Origin: Shewanella chilikensis
GTDB lineage: Bacteria; Pseudomonadota; Gammaproteobacteria; Enterobacterales; Shewanellaceae
Length of the DNA: 64,000 bases
Direction of reading: 5' to 3'
NCBI RefSeq assembly: GCF_002836945.1
Contig: NZ_NIJM01000020.1
Span: 1 to 64,000, forward strand
Shown here: piece after piece, positions 35,521 through 44,440 of the stretch
Layout: each line of letters opens with the position of its first letter
How positions within the stretch are numbered: position 1 is the stretch's first letter
Translations under genes and position numbers: made by a program
The notes under the pieces: model-generated
What the model saw: the letters and a program-made list of their open reading frames with translations, nothing else
Database searches by the model: none
Told to the model about the DNA's origin: nothing

Positions 35521-38500
35521 ATGTTACCCCTACTATCACACCAACAAACTCTGGAACCCTTGTATCTGGAATATCTGGATGCGCTGGAGCAGCGCGGCTT
35601 TCGCGGCGATATCGACAGGCGTTACAGTGCCCGTTTGGCGCAAGCGACGGATAACTCTGTTTATCAGTTTCTGCCACAAGCGGTGCTCTACCCAAGAGAC
35701 AGCGCCGATATTGCCATGGCGTTGCGGCTTGCCTGTGAGGAAGCTTTTGCCAAGGTGGTCTTCAGTGCCCGCGGCGGCGGTACCGGAACCAATGGTCAGG
35801 CGCTGACCCATGGGATAGTGCTGGATCTTTCGCGCCATATGAACCGGGTATTGGAAGTTAATCCAGAGGAAGGCTGGGTTAGAGTCGAGGCCGGTGTGGT
35901 CAAGGATGCGCTCAATGATGCGTTGCGGCCGTACGGCTTTTTCTTCAGCCCGGATCTTTCCACCTCCAACCGAGCCACCCTGGGGGGCATGATCAATACC
36001 GATGCCTCCGGCGCCGGCTCGCTGGTGTATGGCAAGACCTCGGATCATGTGCTTGAGCTTACCAGTGTGTTGGTGGATGGCAGTGTGCTGCACACGGCTC
36101 CAGTGAGCCGCGAGGTATTGGAATCGGGTGAGAAGGTCACTGACAACCCGCTCGGCAATAAGCTGATTACCGAAGTGGCCCGTCGCTGCCGTGAGCAGCG
36201 AGAGCTGATTGAACAGCGCTTTCCCAAACTGAACCGTTTTTTGACCGGTTACGATCTGAAAAATGTCTGGGATCAACAGCTCTGTGAATTCAACCTGTCG
36301 CGGATCCTCACCGGCTCTGAGGGAACGCTGGCGGTGGTGACTGAGGCCAAACTGGATATCACCCCTTTGCCGGCCAGCCGCCTTATGGTCAACATCAAAT
36401 ATGACTCTTTTGAATCTGCACTGCGCCATGCGCCCGACTTGGTGCTCGCCAATGCCACTGTGGTGGAAACCGTCGATTCCAAGGTGCTGAATTTGGCGCG
36501 GGAAGACATTATCTGGCACTCGGTATCCGAGCTTATCCAGGAAGTGCCCGGCAAAATAATCGATGGTCTTAACATGGTGGAGTTTGCCGGAGAACAAGCC
36601 CAGGTAGATGAGCGGGCTGAGCGTCTGGCCGCGGCGCTGGATGCACAGATTGCCGCCGGTGAAAAAGGGGTGCTTGGGTATCAGCTTACCCGGGATGCCG
36701 GTTCCATCAATAAGATTTATGCCATGCGCAAGAAGGCGGTGGGGCTGCTCGGGGCCACCAAAGGCCGCCGCAAACCGATAGCCTTCGCCGAAGATACCGC
36801 CGTACCTCCTGAAAAGCTCGCCGACTATATCATGGAGTTCCGTGCCCTGTTGGATAGCCATCAACTGCAATATGGCATGTTCGGCCATGTGGATGCCGGG
36901 GTGCTGCATGTGCGTCCGGCGCTGGATATGTGCGATCCCAAGGATGAAGCCTTGCTGCGCACCGTCTCGGATCAAGTGGCGGCACTGACGCAGAAATACG
37001 GCGGCCTGATGTGGGGCGAGCACGGTAAAGGCGTGCGTGGTGAGTATGGCCCCCAAGTATTTGGCGAGCAGCTTTGGAGTGAGCTTGAAGAAGTTAAGAC
37101 GCTGTTCGACCCCCAGAATAAACTCAACCCGGGTAAGCTGGTGGCGCCCAAAGGCCAACAGCTTATCTACAATGTCGACAGTACCAAGCGCGGCAGTTTC
37201 GATAGGCAAATACCTGTCAGTGTCCGCGATGCCTTCCCGGATGTGATGAACTGTAATGGCAACGGCCTGTGTTTCAACTACAGCCGCTTTTCGCCCATGT
37301 GCCCCTCTTTTAAGGTGACTGGAGACAGGATCCATTCACCCAAGGGCCGTGCCGGGTTAATGCGTGAGTGGCTGCGATTACTCGAATCTGAAGGCGTCGA
37401 TGTCAATGAGCTGGCCAAGTCCAAATCCATGGGCCTGTTGCAGCGGCTGCAGAACAGCCTTAACGCCAAGAAAGAATACGACTATTCCCACGAGGTGATG
37501 GAGTCGCTCAAGGGCTGTCTCGCCTGTAAGGCGTGCTCCGGCCAGTGTCCGGTGAAGGTGGATGTTCCCAAGTTCCGGGCACAGTTTTTCAGTATCTATT
37601 ACCGCCGTTATCAGCGTCCCGCCAAGGATTACCTGGTGGCCGGTGTCGAGGATTCTGTGCAACTGATGGCCAAGGCGCCCCGGCTGAGTAACTTTGCGGC
37701 GCAGAACCCTCTATCCAAGTGGGTGATTAAAAAGGCTCTGGGGTATGTGGATGCGCCTGCGCTGTCTGTACCTACCCTGAAACAGCGCCTCGATGCTCAC
37801 CCCAGCCGCGGTTATGATCTCAACGCCTTAAGCGCTATTCCCACCGCTGAGCGACAAAACTATGTGTTGGTAGTGCAGGATCCTTTCAACAGCTTCTACG
37901 ATGCCGAACTGGTTTATCGCTTTATTCGTCTGATTGAAGCGCTTGGACTCAAGCCGGTATTGCTGCCGTTCAAGCCCAATGGTAAACCGGCTCATATCAA
38001 GGGATTTCTGGAGCAGTTTGCCAAGACGGCGCAGACCGCCGCCGACTTTCTCAATCAGGTGCATGCCCTTGACATGCCCATGGTGGGAGTAGATCCGGCC
38101 TTGGTGCTGGTTTATCGCGACGAATACCGTGAGGCGCTCGGCGCCAAGCGCGGCCAATTCAATGTCCAGCTTGCCAGCGAGTGGCTCAGTGCCATGCTCG
38201 AGCAGTTGCCGCAACTGCCTGCAAGCGGGCGCGAGTTCACCTGGTTCAGCCACTGCACTGAATCCAGTGCTCGTCCCGGCACTGCCAAAGAATGGCAAAC
38301 CATCTTTGCCCGTTTTGGTGCCAAGTTGGGTACCGTGAATCTGGGTTGTTGCGGCATGGCCGGTACCTACGGCCATGAGCTGGAAAACCTGCCACGCTCC
38401 AAGGCTCTGTATGAGATGTCCTGGGACGAGGCGATAAAGTCGTTGCCGCAGGAGCAGATACTGGTGTCCGGTTATTCCTGTCGCAGCCAGGTCAAACGCT

Positions 38501-38565
38501 TTGGTGGCTTCAGGCCCAGGCACCCCATCGAAGCCTTGCTGGAGCTGACTCAAATGCAAGCCTGA
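35521..38565 (+). CDS. ydiJ: YdiJ-type FAD and iron-sulfur D-2-hydroxyglutarate dehydrogenase
   Basis: A large (1014-residue) flavin and Fe-S oxidoreductase. In order: an FAD-binding type-4 domain (about 45-270, with SARGGGTGTNGQALTHG), an FAD-oxidase C-terminal domain to about 540, a ferredoxin-like Fe-S region with C666, C669, C672 and C676 (CLACKACSGQCP) plus upstream cysteines around 578-593, and a C-terminal CCG-like domain (GCCGMAGTYG). E. coli YdiJ of nearly identical length oxidises D-2-hydroxyglutarate, made as a side product of serine synthesis. It lies 91 bp after ppsA beyond a terminator, so it has its own promoter. Confidence 0.92.
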   Translation: MLPLLSHQQTLEPLYLEYLDALEQRGFRGDIDRRYSARLAQATDNSVYQFLPQAVLYPRDSADIAMALRLACEEAFAKVVFSARGGGTGTNGQALTHGIVLDLSRHMNRVLEVNPEEGWVRVEAGVVKDALNDALRPYGFFFSPDLSTSNRATLGGMINTDASGAGSLVYGKTSDHVLELTSVLVDGSVLHTAPVSREVLESGEKVTDNPLGNKLITEVARRCREQRELIEQRFPKLNRFLTGYDLKNVWDQQLCEFNLSRILTGSEGTLAVVTEAKLDITPLPASRLMVNIKYDSFESALRHAPDLVLANATVVETVDSKVLNLAREDIIWHSVSELIQEVPGKIIDGLNMVEFAGEQAQVDERAERLAAALDAQIAAGEKGVLGYQLTRDAGSINKIYAMRKKAVGLLGATKGRRKPIAFAEDTAVPPEKLADYIMEFRALLDSHQLQYGMFGHVDAGVLHVRPALDMCDPKDEALLRTVSDQVAALTQKYGGLMWGEHGKGVRGEYGPQVFGEQLWSELEEVKTLFDPQNKLNPGKLVAPKGQQLIYNVDSTKRGSFDRQIPVSVRDAFPDVMNCNGNGLCFNYSRFSPMCPSFKVTGDRIHSPKGRAGLMREWLRLLESEGVDVNELAKSKSMGLLQRLQNSLNAKKEYDYSHEVMESLKGCLACKACSGQCPVKVDVPKFRAQFFSIYYRRYQRPAKDYLVAGVEDSVQLMAKAPRLSNFAAQNPLSKWVIKKALGYVDAPALSVPTLKQRLDAHPSRGYDLNALSAIPTAERQNYVLVVQDPFNSFYDAELVYRFIRLIEALGLKPVLLPFKPNGKPAHIKGFLEQFAKTAQTAADFLNQVHALDMPMVGVDPALVLVYRDEYREALGAKRGQFNVQLASEWLSAMLEQLPQLPASGREFTWFSHCTESSARPGTAKEWQTIFARFGAKLGTVNLGCCGMAGTYGHELENLPRSKALYEMSWDEAIKSLPQEQILVSGYSCRSQVKRFGGFRPRHPIEALLELTQMQA

Positions 38566-38579
38566 GAGCGCCAAGAATA

Positions 38580-38602
38580 GGGCTCCTCAAAGTGTGGAGC
38601 CC
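38580..38602 (+). terminator. Hairpin after ydiJ
   Basis: The 7-bp stem GGGCTCC/GGAGCCC with a 9-base loop has no T-run. It separates ydiJ from the DUF1285 gene and may only stabilise the ydiJ message. Confidence 0.4.
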
Positions 38603-38620
38603 ATGAGTAGGGAACACAAG

Positions 38621-38680
38621 AAAAGGAAGTCAGGATGAAACAGTCGGAAGAAAAGGAAGTCAGGATGAAACAGTCGGAAG
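38621..38680 (+). repeat. Perfect 30-bp tandem duplication spanning a start codon
   Basis: Positions 38621..38650 and 38651..38680 are identical. Each unit holds a purine-rich ribosome-binding stretch (AAGGAAGTCAGG) and the codons ATG AAA CAG TCG GAA. The length of ten codons keeps both starts in the same frame. The duplication therefore doubles the translation start of the DUF1285 gene. Confidence 0.95.
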
Positions 38681-39114
38681 ACAAGGTGAGTGAGGTCCTG
38701 AAAGGGTTGGGGGCAAGGCCTGACTTGTGTCAGCAGCAAGCCCTGTTTGAGATAGATGTTAAAGGTGACTGGTATTATCTCAACTCACCGCTGCCGACCA
38801 AGTTTGCCAGACTCTTCAGTAGTATTTTGCACTGCATCGAGGGTGAACATCTGTTGCTCACCCCGGCAGAGCGTTTGAAGGTAGCGGTGGCCGACACACC
38901 GCTTATCATAGTTGATTACAAGCAGTTGGATATCGAGGCCGAGAGCAGCCGTTTTGCCTTGGTTTGCTCCCAGGGTAATGAGTTCGAGGTGCAGGGGCTC
39001 AATGCCTTTGAGAGCGCCGAATCCGGGCTATTGGTAAGCTTGCCTCGAGGTCTCAAGGCCAGGCTTGGGCGTGCCTGTTTTTATCGCTTTGCCGAAACCT
39101 ATTTACTGAGTTAA
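38635..39114 (+). CDS. DUF1285 family protein
   Basis: A 159-residue (or 149-residue) protein that I place in DUF1285. The family pattern is seen in the stretch DVKGDWYYLNSPLPTKFARL, then LFSSILHCIEGEHLLLTPAERL and VADTPLIIVD. No enzyme activity is known for this family. Translation can start at 38635 or 38665, because a 30-bp duplication gives two equal ATG codons each with its own ribosome-binding site. The shorter form (starting MKQSEDKVSEVLKGLG) is probably ancestral. The gene lies 69 bp after ydiJ. Confidence 0.75.
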   Translation: MKQSEEKEVRMKQSEDKVSEVLKGLGARPDLCQQQALFEIDVKGDWYYLNSPLPTKFARLFSSILHCIEGEHLLLTPAERLKVAVADTPLIIVDYKQLDIEAESSRFALVCSQGNEFEVQGLNAFESAESGLLVSLPRGLKARLGRACFYRFAETYLLS

Positions 39115-39561
39115 AAGTCAACGGAATCGCTTTGCCATTCAGGCAGATATAAAACCTTTATTTACAGTAGCCTGACTGTAAATGCCCCATTATTCTCCTT
39201 TCTTGTGTTAGTGAAATATTCAGCAGGTGGTAGTATTAATACCATTGGTATAGAAGTTTGATTGACTCAGAATCGGGTTAGCCACTCAAGTTTAAAGCGG
39301 ATTATCGGCTGGTAATCGTTTACCCATAGGGGAGTCATAAAGCCGTATATTTGGGCAGGTCAATGCGGTTTTATTCCGCCGGAGACGCCATGCACCGCTT
39401 TTCATGCTCCCCGCGTAGGTCAATCATTTTGCGCAGTGGTATAGTTAAACTCGGCAATGGAAATGGCCCGGTGCCAATGAAGCAGAATAAACGATTTTGC
39501 TGAATGGGGCGAAGCCCAGCAGCTAGCGAACAGACAAGCCCTGAAGTACAGGAGGTGTTGC
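39115..39561. other. 447-bp intergenic region before the MarR gene
   Basis: No gene is seen. There is an inverted repeat ATTTACAGT/ACTGTAAAT with a 6-base spacer at 39160..39183, soon after the DUF1285 stop and without a T-run. A smaller symmetric site, ATACCATTGGTAT, lies at 39239..39251. The latter could be an operator, but it is 310 bp from the MarR start. The rest has no recognisable structure. Confidence 0.4.
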
Positions 39562-39984
39562 TTGAACCGCAAAGAGAGTCTCGGTTATCTGGTATCCCAT
39601 CTGAACGTGGAATTGCAACATGAACTGGATAGCCGCCTGAAGCGTTATCAGCTGGATATTAAACTCTGGCCTGTGTTGTTTGCGCTCTGGCAAGAGGAAG
39701 GGATCAGCCAAACCGAGTTGTCACGTCGCTGTGATGTGGCCAACTACACCATGACACGCTTGCTGGATCAACTGCAGGTACAAGGCTTAATTTATCGCCA
39801 CCAGGAAGAAGACAACCGGCGTGCGTTTCAAATTTTCCTGACCGATCAGGCCAAGGCGATGGAGCAGGACTTAATTCGCGAGGCCGAGCGGGTCAACGAG
39901 AAGTTTATGGCGGCCTTGGATGAGCCGGAAAGAGCGCAGTTGCTTATGCTGCTCAACAAGATAAATCATACCGACAAGCGTTAA
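39562..39984 (+). CDS. MarR family transcriptional regulator
   Basis: A 140-residue MarR-type winged-helix regulator. The DNA-binding core is at about 45-95 (ISQTELSRRCDVANYTMTRL, then DQLQVQGLIYRHQEEDNRR with the wing). The start is a TTG at 39562 placed six bases after GGAGG, which fixes it well. MarR proteins usually repress nearby transport or stress genes in response to small aromatic compounds. The adjacent genes give no clear target, so autoregulation is the only safe inference. Confidence 0.85.
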   Translation: MNRKESLGYLVSHLNVELQHELDSRLKRYQLDIKLWPVLFALWQEEGISQTELSRRCDVANYTMTRLLDQLQVQGLIYRHQEEDNRRAFQIFLTDQAKAMEQDLIREAERVNEKFMAALDEPERAQLLMLLNKINHTDKR

Positions 39985-40012
39985 CCTTATGGTTGAATGC
40001 GCGATCACTGAA

Positions 40013-40348
40013 TCAAAGATAGACCAATAGTACGCACACCAATCCTCCCAGTAGCAACCAGTGTTGCATATGTGAGTTGTTTGGCTGTTGCTTCCCCTGT
40101 TTGAGGCTCGCCAGCAGGCGGTTACACTTGTAGATGCGACAGATAGTCAGCTCTGTGGTGGGGTCTACCAGAAGTTGCATCCGGCAACGTGCGCCATTAC
40201 GTAACTCAAAGCTGTGTTCGCTATGTAGCCCCAGGTTGAATTTGCTGGATACCATTTTACCGTCGACAAACAAACGCTCAAATCCATTCCAGTTACTGGC
40301 CTGTAGTTCCACCTTTTGCTGTTCCACTTCATAGCCGAATCTGAGCAT
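40013..40348 (-). CDS. Small protein with a C-terminal membrane anchor
   Basis: I do not recognise a family. The 111-residue protein has a beta-rich soluble part (QASNWNGFERLFVDGKMVSS, then HSEHSFELRNG) and ends in one hydrophobic helix (WLLLGGLVCVLLVYL), so it is probably tail-anchored in the inner membrane. A GGGAG site lies before the ATG at 40348; a GTG one codon upstream is equivalent. It converges on the MarR gene. Confidence 0.6.
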   Translation of the reverse strand: MLRFGYEVEQQKVELQASNWNGFERLFVDGKMVSSKFNLGLHSEHSFELRNGARCRMQLLVDPTTELTICRIYKCNRLLASLKQGKQQPNNSHMQHWLLLGGLVCVLLVYL

Positions 40349-40483
40349 CACTGACTCCCTGACATTCGAGATGACGAATGTTAAGTCAAGCAGAGGCAGA
40401 TGACGCTTGCCAGTCCGGGAAAATGAATTTTCTGTTTCCGGCGCCTATCTCTTTGCCGACAAGGGGAAAATTTTTTCAGTAAT

Positions 40484-40508
40484 AAAAAAGGGCCCGAAGG
40501 CCCCTTTA
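40484..40508 (-). terminator. Terminator of leucine dehydrogenase gene
   Basis: AAAGGGCC and GGCCCCTTT form a stem with a CGAA loop, and a run of A residues on the plus strand gives a T-run on the minus strand. It lies 17 bp after the stop. Confidence 0.85.
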
Positions 40509-40524
40509 TGGAATATGAGCGAGC

Positions 40525-41559
40525 TTAAGCTTGAGTACCATTGATGATGGCGCGGGCCATCTCATCGGCTACTTCGGCCGTGGTACGGTTCTGCTCATCG
40601 GCCTGCTTGAAGATGGTCAACAGGGTGTTGTAGATCTCTTCTACCTTGGCGCTAGACTTGGCAGCATCATAGTCTTTTTCGAAAGACACGTTGATGATGC
40701 CACCGGCGTTGATCACATAGTCTGGGGCATAGAGGATGCCCATCTGCTTAAGCTGCTCACCGTGGCGGGGCTCGGCCAACTGGTTGTTGGCGCAGCCTGC
40801 GACTATGCCGGCTTTCAGCTGTGGCAGTGTGGTGTCGTTAAGTGTGGCACCCAGGGCGCAAGGGGCATAGACATCGACGTCCAGAGCATAGATGTCCTGA
40901 GGGGCAACCACCACGGCGCCAAAGTCGGTGGCGACCTTGTCCAGTGATGCTTGATGGATATCGGTTACAAACAGCTCTGCGCCTTCTTCATGCAGATGCT
41001 TGCACAGATAATAGCCCACATGGCCTACGCCCTGAACGGCTATCTTGAGGCCCTTGAGGCTATCTTTGTCCAGCTTGTGTTTAACGGCAGCCTTGATACC
41101 CAGGTAAGTTCCCATGGCGGTAAAAGGAGAGGGATCGCCGCTCATTCCTTCCAGACCAAGCACATAAGGGGTTTCATCATGGGCAATCATGATATCGGCA
41201 GGGGTGGTACCCACATCTTCGGCCGAGTAGTAGCGGCCGCCCAGGCTGTGAACAAAACGGCCAAAGGCGCGGAACAGTTGTTCACGATTCTCTGTCTTGG
41301 GATCGGCTATGATAACTGACTTACCGCCACCCATGGCCAGACCGGCCAGCGCGTTCTTGTAAGTCATACCGCGGGAGAGGCGCAACACGTCAGTGAGGGC
41401 TTCATCATCTGATTGGTAGTTCCACATACGGCAACCGCCTACGGCTGGACCCAGGTTGGTGTTGTGGATGGCGATGATGGCACGCAGGCCACTTTCCTTG
41501 TCATGACAGAATACTACCTGTTCATGTTCGTCGAATGATACATGATTAAATACAGCCAC
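40525..41559 (-). CDS. ldh: Leucine dehydrogenase (Glu/Leu/Phe/Val dehydrogenase family)
   Basis: An NAD-dependent amino-acid dehydrogenase of 344 residues that deaminates leucine and other branched-chain amino acids to their keto acids, the entry to their breakdown. The catalytic Lys lies in the GMTYKNALAGLAMGGGKSVI region. The nucleotide-binding motif is seen in AVQGVGHVGYYLC. The length fits leucine dehydrogenase rather than the longer glutamate dehydrogenases. A perfect palindrome TTACGTTAACGTAA about 150 bp upstream could be the operator of a branched-chain amino-acid regulator. Confidence 0.9.
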   Translation of the reverse strand: MAVFNHVSFDEHEQVVFCHDKESGLRAIIAIHNTNLGPAVGGCRMWNYQSDDEALTDVLRLSRGMTYKNALAGLAMGGGKSVIIADPKTENREQLFRAFGRFVHSLGGRYYSAEDVGTTPADIMIAHDETPYVLGLEGMSGDPSPFTAMGTYLGIKAAVKHKLDKDSLKGLKIAVQGVGHVGYYLCKHLHEEGAELFVTDIHQASLDKVATDFGAVVVAPQDIYALDVDVYAPCALGATLNDTTLPQLKAGIVAGCANNQLAEPRHGEQLKQMGILYAPDYVINAGGIINVSFEKDYDAAKSSAKVEEIYNTLLTIFKQADEQNRTTAEVADEMARAIINGTQA

Positions 41560-41708
41560 GTCTGTTCTCCGCTGTGCTTATTGGGGCGGCGCTTAGCGGC
41601 CGCCGACCGCTTGTTATATTTATTGCAGAACCATAGCATTTAGCGATACTCTCAACAAAGCTGATGAGCAGAATATTTGTGATCTATCTGGCAATTTTGC
41701 TTTCCACC

Positions 41709-41722
41709 TTACGTTAACGTAA
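41709..41722. promoter_or_regulatory. Perfect palindrome TTACGTTAACGTAA upstream of ldh
   Basis: A 14-bp perfect palindrome in the 300-bp space between ldh and the DUF4826 gene. From memory it resembles operators of the MerR-type regulator LiuR, which controls branched-chain amino-acid catabolism in Shewanella and relatives. Leucine dehydrogenase as the neighbour agrees with that. The rest of the region is AT-rich promoter-like DNA. Confidence 0.6.
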
Positions 41723-41859
41723 AGCTGGTTGGAAGCTGAAGTCAGCCACCCATAGTCGTCTCATTATGGAGTGGTACTGAAAAAGCTGGCCAGAGGCTTA
41801 GTTGAACAGATACAGAATATAAAAGCACAATAAAAACAAACAAGAAGAAAGGAAAGTTT

Positions 41860-42294
41860 ATGACTGAACAGACAAGTACACCGCCTAACGCCGAACAGCA
41901 GGAAGCCTTGCGCCAGGCTTGGGTGCGTGAACAGTTCCAGAAAGCCAATAAATTTCTTGCAGAGAAAGGGGTGATCCCCAGCAAAGTGGTACCGGCAGAA
42001 AGCCGTTATCTGGCGCCTTATGTAGCCATGTGGAAAATCGAATCCAAACAGCCCAGCCACAAGACCTATTGGGTGATGTCCGGTGACTTGCCTTCCGACT
42101 ATGTTGATGTCAGCGTAGCAGCCACTGCCCGTGAAGCCTTGCGTCACTTTTCGCTGACCTGGCAGCTCAAGGCCGAGAACTTAGTGCAATCCGGTGCCAC
42201 CAAAGACCCAACCCAGGCCAAGTTTGCCCAGTTGCTGGTCTCCAGAGCCGAGAGCCTGTACAAGATCCAAGCGGACGATAAGCTCTGGGGGTGA
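41860..42294 (+). CDS. DUF4826 family protein
   Basis: A 144-residue soluble protein that I place in DUF4826, with low certainty about the family. Characteristic pieces are AWVREQFQKANKFLAEKGVI and the stretch YLAPYVAMWKIES with YWVMSGDLPSDY, which follows. A GAAAGGAAAG site precedes the ATG. It has no signal peptide. The function is unknown, and neighbours on both sides run in the opposite direction, so it is a single-gene unit. Confidence 0.7.
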   Translation: MTEQTSTPPNAEQQEALRQAWVREQFQKANKFLAEKGVIPSKVVPAESRYLAPYVAMWKIESKQPSHKTYWVMSGDLPSDYVDVSVAATAREALRHFSLTWQLKAENLVQSGATKDPTQAKFAQLLVSRAESLYKIQADDKLWG

Positions 42295-42482
42295 TGTCGC
42301 AATCAATTTCTCACTCTCGACTTTGACGATGAACTTCTGATAGTCATAGTGACGCCAATAGCCTTGGCAGACTGTTGCTCCCTTCCCTGAGAGGTGTTTC
42401 TGCAGAAGTTCGAAAATGCGGTGGCAGATGTGGGGAACTACCAGTAAATCTGTGTCTTAGAGGCTGCTTTTGGATACCCCTA

Positions 42483-42516
42483 AAACAACAACCCAGCCTA
42501 TGCTGGGTTGTTGTTT
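42483..42516. terminator. Bidirectional terminator before the ABC transporter genes
   Basis: A stem of about 15 bp (AACAACAACCCAGC and complement) with a 4-base loop sits between two convergent units: DUF4826 on the plus strand and the ABC genes on the minus strand. The preceding 42295..42482 shows no gene. Confidence 0.75.
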
Positions 42517-42545
42517 ATCAAAGAGAGCTTCTAAGTTCAAAGGCG

Positions 42546-43451
42546 TCAGGCTGCGCCGTCGAACAGGGTATCTTCCAGTGTGCGGCCTCGCATCAGGCTG
42601 CGATATTGCCAGCCATTCTGCTTGAGTAGCTGCAGCAGTTCGATATCCAAGGTGTCCTTTTCCGGTTGGTAACGGATAAGGTAGTTTTGTTTGCCCTTGG
42701 CCGAGACCTCGTAAACACCTTCAAGGGCGTAGAGTGCCTCCAGCAGTTTTTCCTGATCACAGTGTTGCATCTGCAGCGTCAGATAGGCTTCGGCGCTGCT
42801 CTGCTGCATGGTGACCGACTGGCTCAGTTTACCTTTGTCCAGATACAGCACTCTGTCACAGAGCTTTTCCAGTTCATCCAGATTGTGGGAGCTGATAATA
42901 AAGGTAGTGTCTGCGCTCAAGGATTCTACCAACTCGCGAATTTTGCGGGCGTTGGCGGGATCCAGTCCGGCCGTGGGTTCATCCAGCAGCACCAGCTTGG
43001 GGTTGCCTATCAGCGCCTGAGCTATCGCGGCGCGTTTCCCCATACCATGACTCAGAGAGTTGGGTTTTTGATTGGCGACGTCCTCAAGGCCTACCAGCGC
43101 CAGCACCCGCATGGATTCAGCTTTGGCAGCTTCAGCGCCCATACCCTGCATGCGGGCAAACAGGCTGAATTGAGTCAGCAGGCTGAAGCCGGGATCCAGG
43201 GCGGCGTCCTGGGGCAGGGCCGAGATCTGTCCTAAAAGTCCGGTGCTGCCCGGGCGCTGTCCCATCACAGTGATTTCACCACTACTTGGACGTATATAAC
43301 CCAGCAGCAGGCTCATCAATGTGGTCTTGCCGGCACCGTTTGGGCCGACCAGGGCGATGGGACTACCGGGCTCCAGTTGCAAGTCGACGCTATCCAATGC
43401 CCGCTTGCTGCTGTAGAGTTTGCTCAGGCCGTTACAGTTAATCAGACTCAT
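42546..43451 (-). CDS. ABC transporter ATP-binding protein
   Basis: A 301-residue ABC ATPase of the ABC-2 exporter type. Walker A is GPNGAGKTT near residue 38. The signature region is unusual: SLSHGMGKRAAIAQ in place of the common LSGGQ. Walker B is LVLLDEPTAGLD, with the switch His in ISSHNLDELE. It overlaps its permease gene by four bases, so the two are co-translated. The C-terminal 80 residues form the usual extra regulatory domain. The exported substrate is unknown. Confidence 0.92.
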   Translation of the reverse strand: MSLINCNGLSKLYSSKRALDSVDLQLEPGSPIALVGPNGAGKTTLMSLLLGYIRPSSGEITVMGQRPGSTGLLGQISALPQDAALDPGFSLLTQFSLFARMQGMGAEAAKAESMRVLALVGLEDVANQKPNSLSHGMGKRAAIAQALIGNPKLVLLDEPTAGLDPANARKIRELVESLSADTTFIISSHNLDELEKLCDRVLYLDKGKLSQSVTMQQSSAEAYLTLQMQHCDQEKLLEALYALEGVYEVSAKGKQNYLIRYQPEKDTLDIELLQLLKQNGWQYRSLMRGRTLEDTLFDGAA

Positions 43452-44290
43452 AGATCACCTCGCTGCATCATGGTGCGGCCTATTGCCAATAACCCAATGG
43501 TTTGCAGCAGTGGCAACCAAGCACTTGACAGTGCCGTTAGCGGCTGGGCATTGAGCATGGCATCTATCTGTGCTCCGGGCACCAGATAACCGATGAAAGA
43601 GAGCATGGGCAGCTGAGCATTGATAACCGCCATTACTATCATCATGGCGGCAAAGAAAAGCACCGCAAAAACACTGGCTAATCTGGCCGAGCTGGCCCAG
43701 AGTGAGAACAGCGCCATCAGGGCGGTGTAGGGCAGCAGGATCAATACCAGATTGAGTGTCATCATCAAGCCGGAAGTCAGCGCGGGTAGCACCAATGCCA
43801 TATCCCGGCTCATGGCCAAAAATACGGTTGCTATGACTGTGATGGCAACCAACAGCAATTGGATCAACATCATGCCGAGGAAGCGGCCGAAGAAGAGGGC
43901 ATCGCGGCCCGAACGCAGGCTGAGGAAGCGCAGTGTGCCGCGGTTTTTGTCCGAGGCGAACTGATCGCCGCAGATAAGAATGCTGAACATGGGGAACAGG
44001 TAGAGACTGATGACCCAATAGACGGCTTGCTCGGCAACCGGCCAGGCAAATAGTTGATCCAGAGTGCCTTCACCGAAGGCTCCGGTAACAAAATGCTTGA
44101 AGTCCGGGTTCAACAGAAAGCTGGCGGCACCTCGGACCGGATAGGCGAGGATCAGCAGCCACACCAGGGCGAAAGCTATCATCGCCAGGGTGCCACGGCG
44201 GTGGAAAATCAGTTTATAGAGTTCAAATCCCGCGAGTTGCAGGGCGTTTTTCAGCCCTCCGGGATGAGTGCTGTGAGTTGCAGTTGTCAT
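43448..44290 (-). CDS. ABC-2 type permease
   Basis: The membrane partner of the ATPase just downstream, 280 residues from the ATG at 44290 (AAGGAA site); a start at 44341 is less likely. Six hydrophobic segments are seen, with a large loop after the first (AMIAFALVWLLILAYPVRG) and the conserved SDKNRGTLRFLSLR motif of ABC-2 permeases. A half-size ATPase and permease pair works as a dimer of each. The organisation resembles NosFY/BcrAB-like exporters, but no substrate is indicated. Confidence 0.88.
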   Translation of the reverse strand: MTTATHSTHPGGLKNALQLAGFELYKLIFHRRGTLAMIAFALVWLLILAYPVRGAASFLLNPDFKHFVTGAFGEGTLDQLFAWPVAEQAVYWVISLYLFPMFSILICGDQFASDKNRGTLRFLSLRSGRDALFFGRFLGMMLIQLLLVAITVIATVFLAMSRDMALVLPALTSGLMMTLNLVLILLPYTALMALFSLWASSARLASVFAVLFFAAMMIVMAVINAQLPMLSFIGYLVPGAQIDAMLNAQPLTALSSAWLPLLQTIGLLAIGRTMMQRGDL

Positions 44291-44380
44291 GTGGTTCCTT
44301 GTTTTGCTCCAAATATGGAGTCCTTGCAGCGACAGGTGCAAGCACTGGGTTGCCGATAAGACGCCAGCCTAACACCATGA

Positions 44381-44404
44381 GGCCAGGCAGACCAACGCCT
44401 GGCC
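44381..44404 (-). terminator. Hairpin between yceH and the ABC operon
   Basis: GGCCAGGC/GCCTGGCC with an 8-base loop, 37 bp past the yceH stop on the minus strand. No T-run is present, so termination is probably weak or factor-dependent. Confidence 0.5.
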
Positions 44405-44440
44405 GCTATTTCAAGCCGTAGCTGTCGTTTTTACGGTCAA

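Noticed and set aside
35536-37335. A 599-codon open frame on the minus strand
   Set aside because: It lies wholly antisense to ydiJ, whose flavin and Fe-S motifs are clear; the antisense product has no recognisable domain.
39160-39183. ATTTACAGT/ACTGTAAAT as a LexA box
   Set aside because: LexA sites read CTGT-N8-ACAG; here the half-sites face the opposite way.
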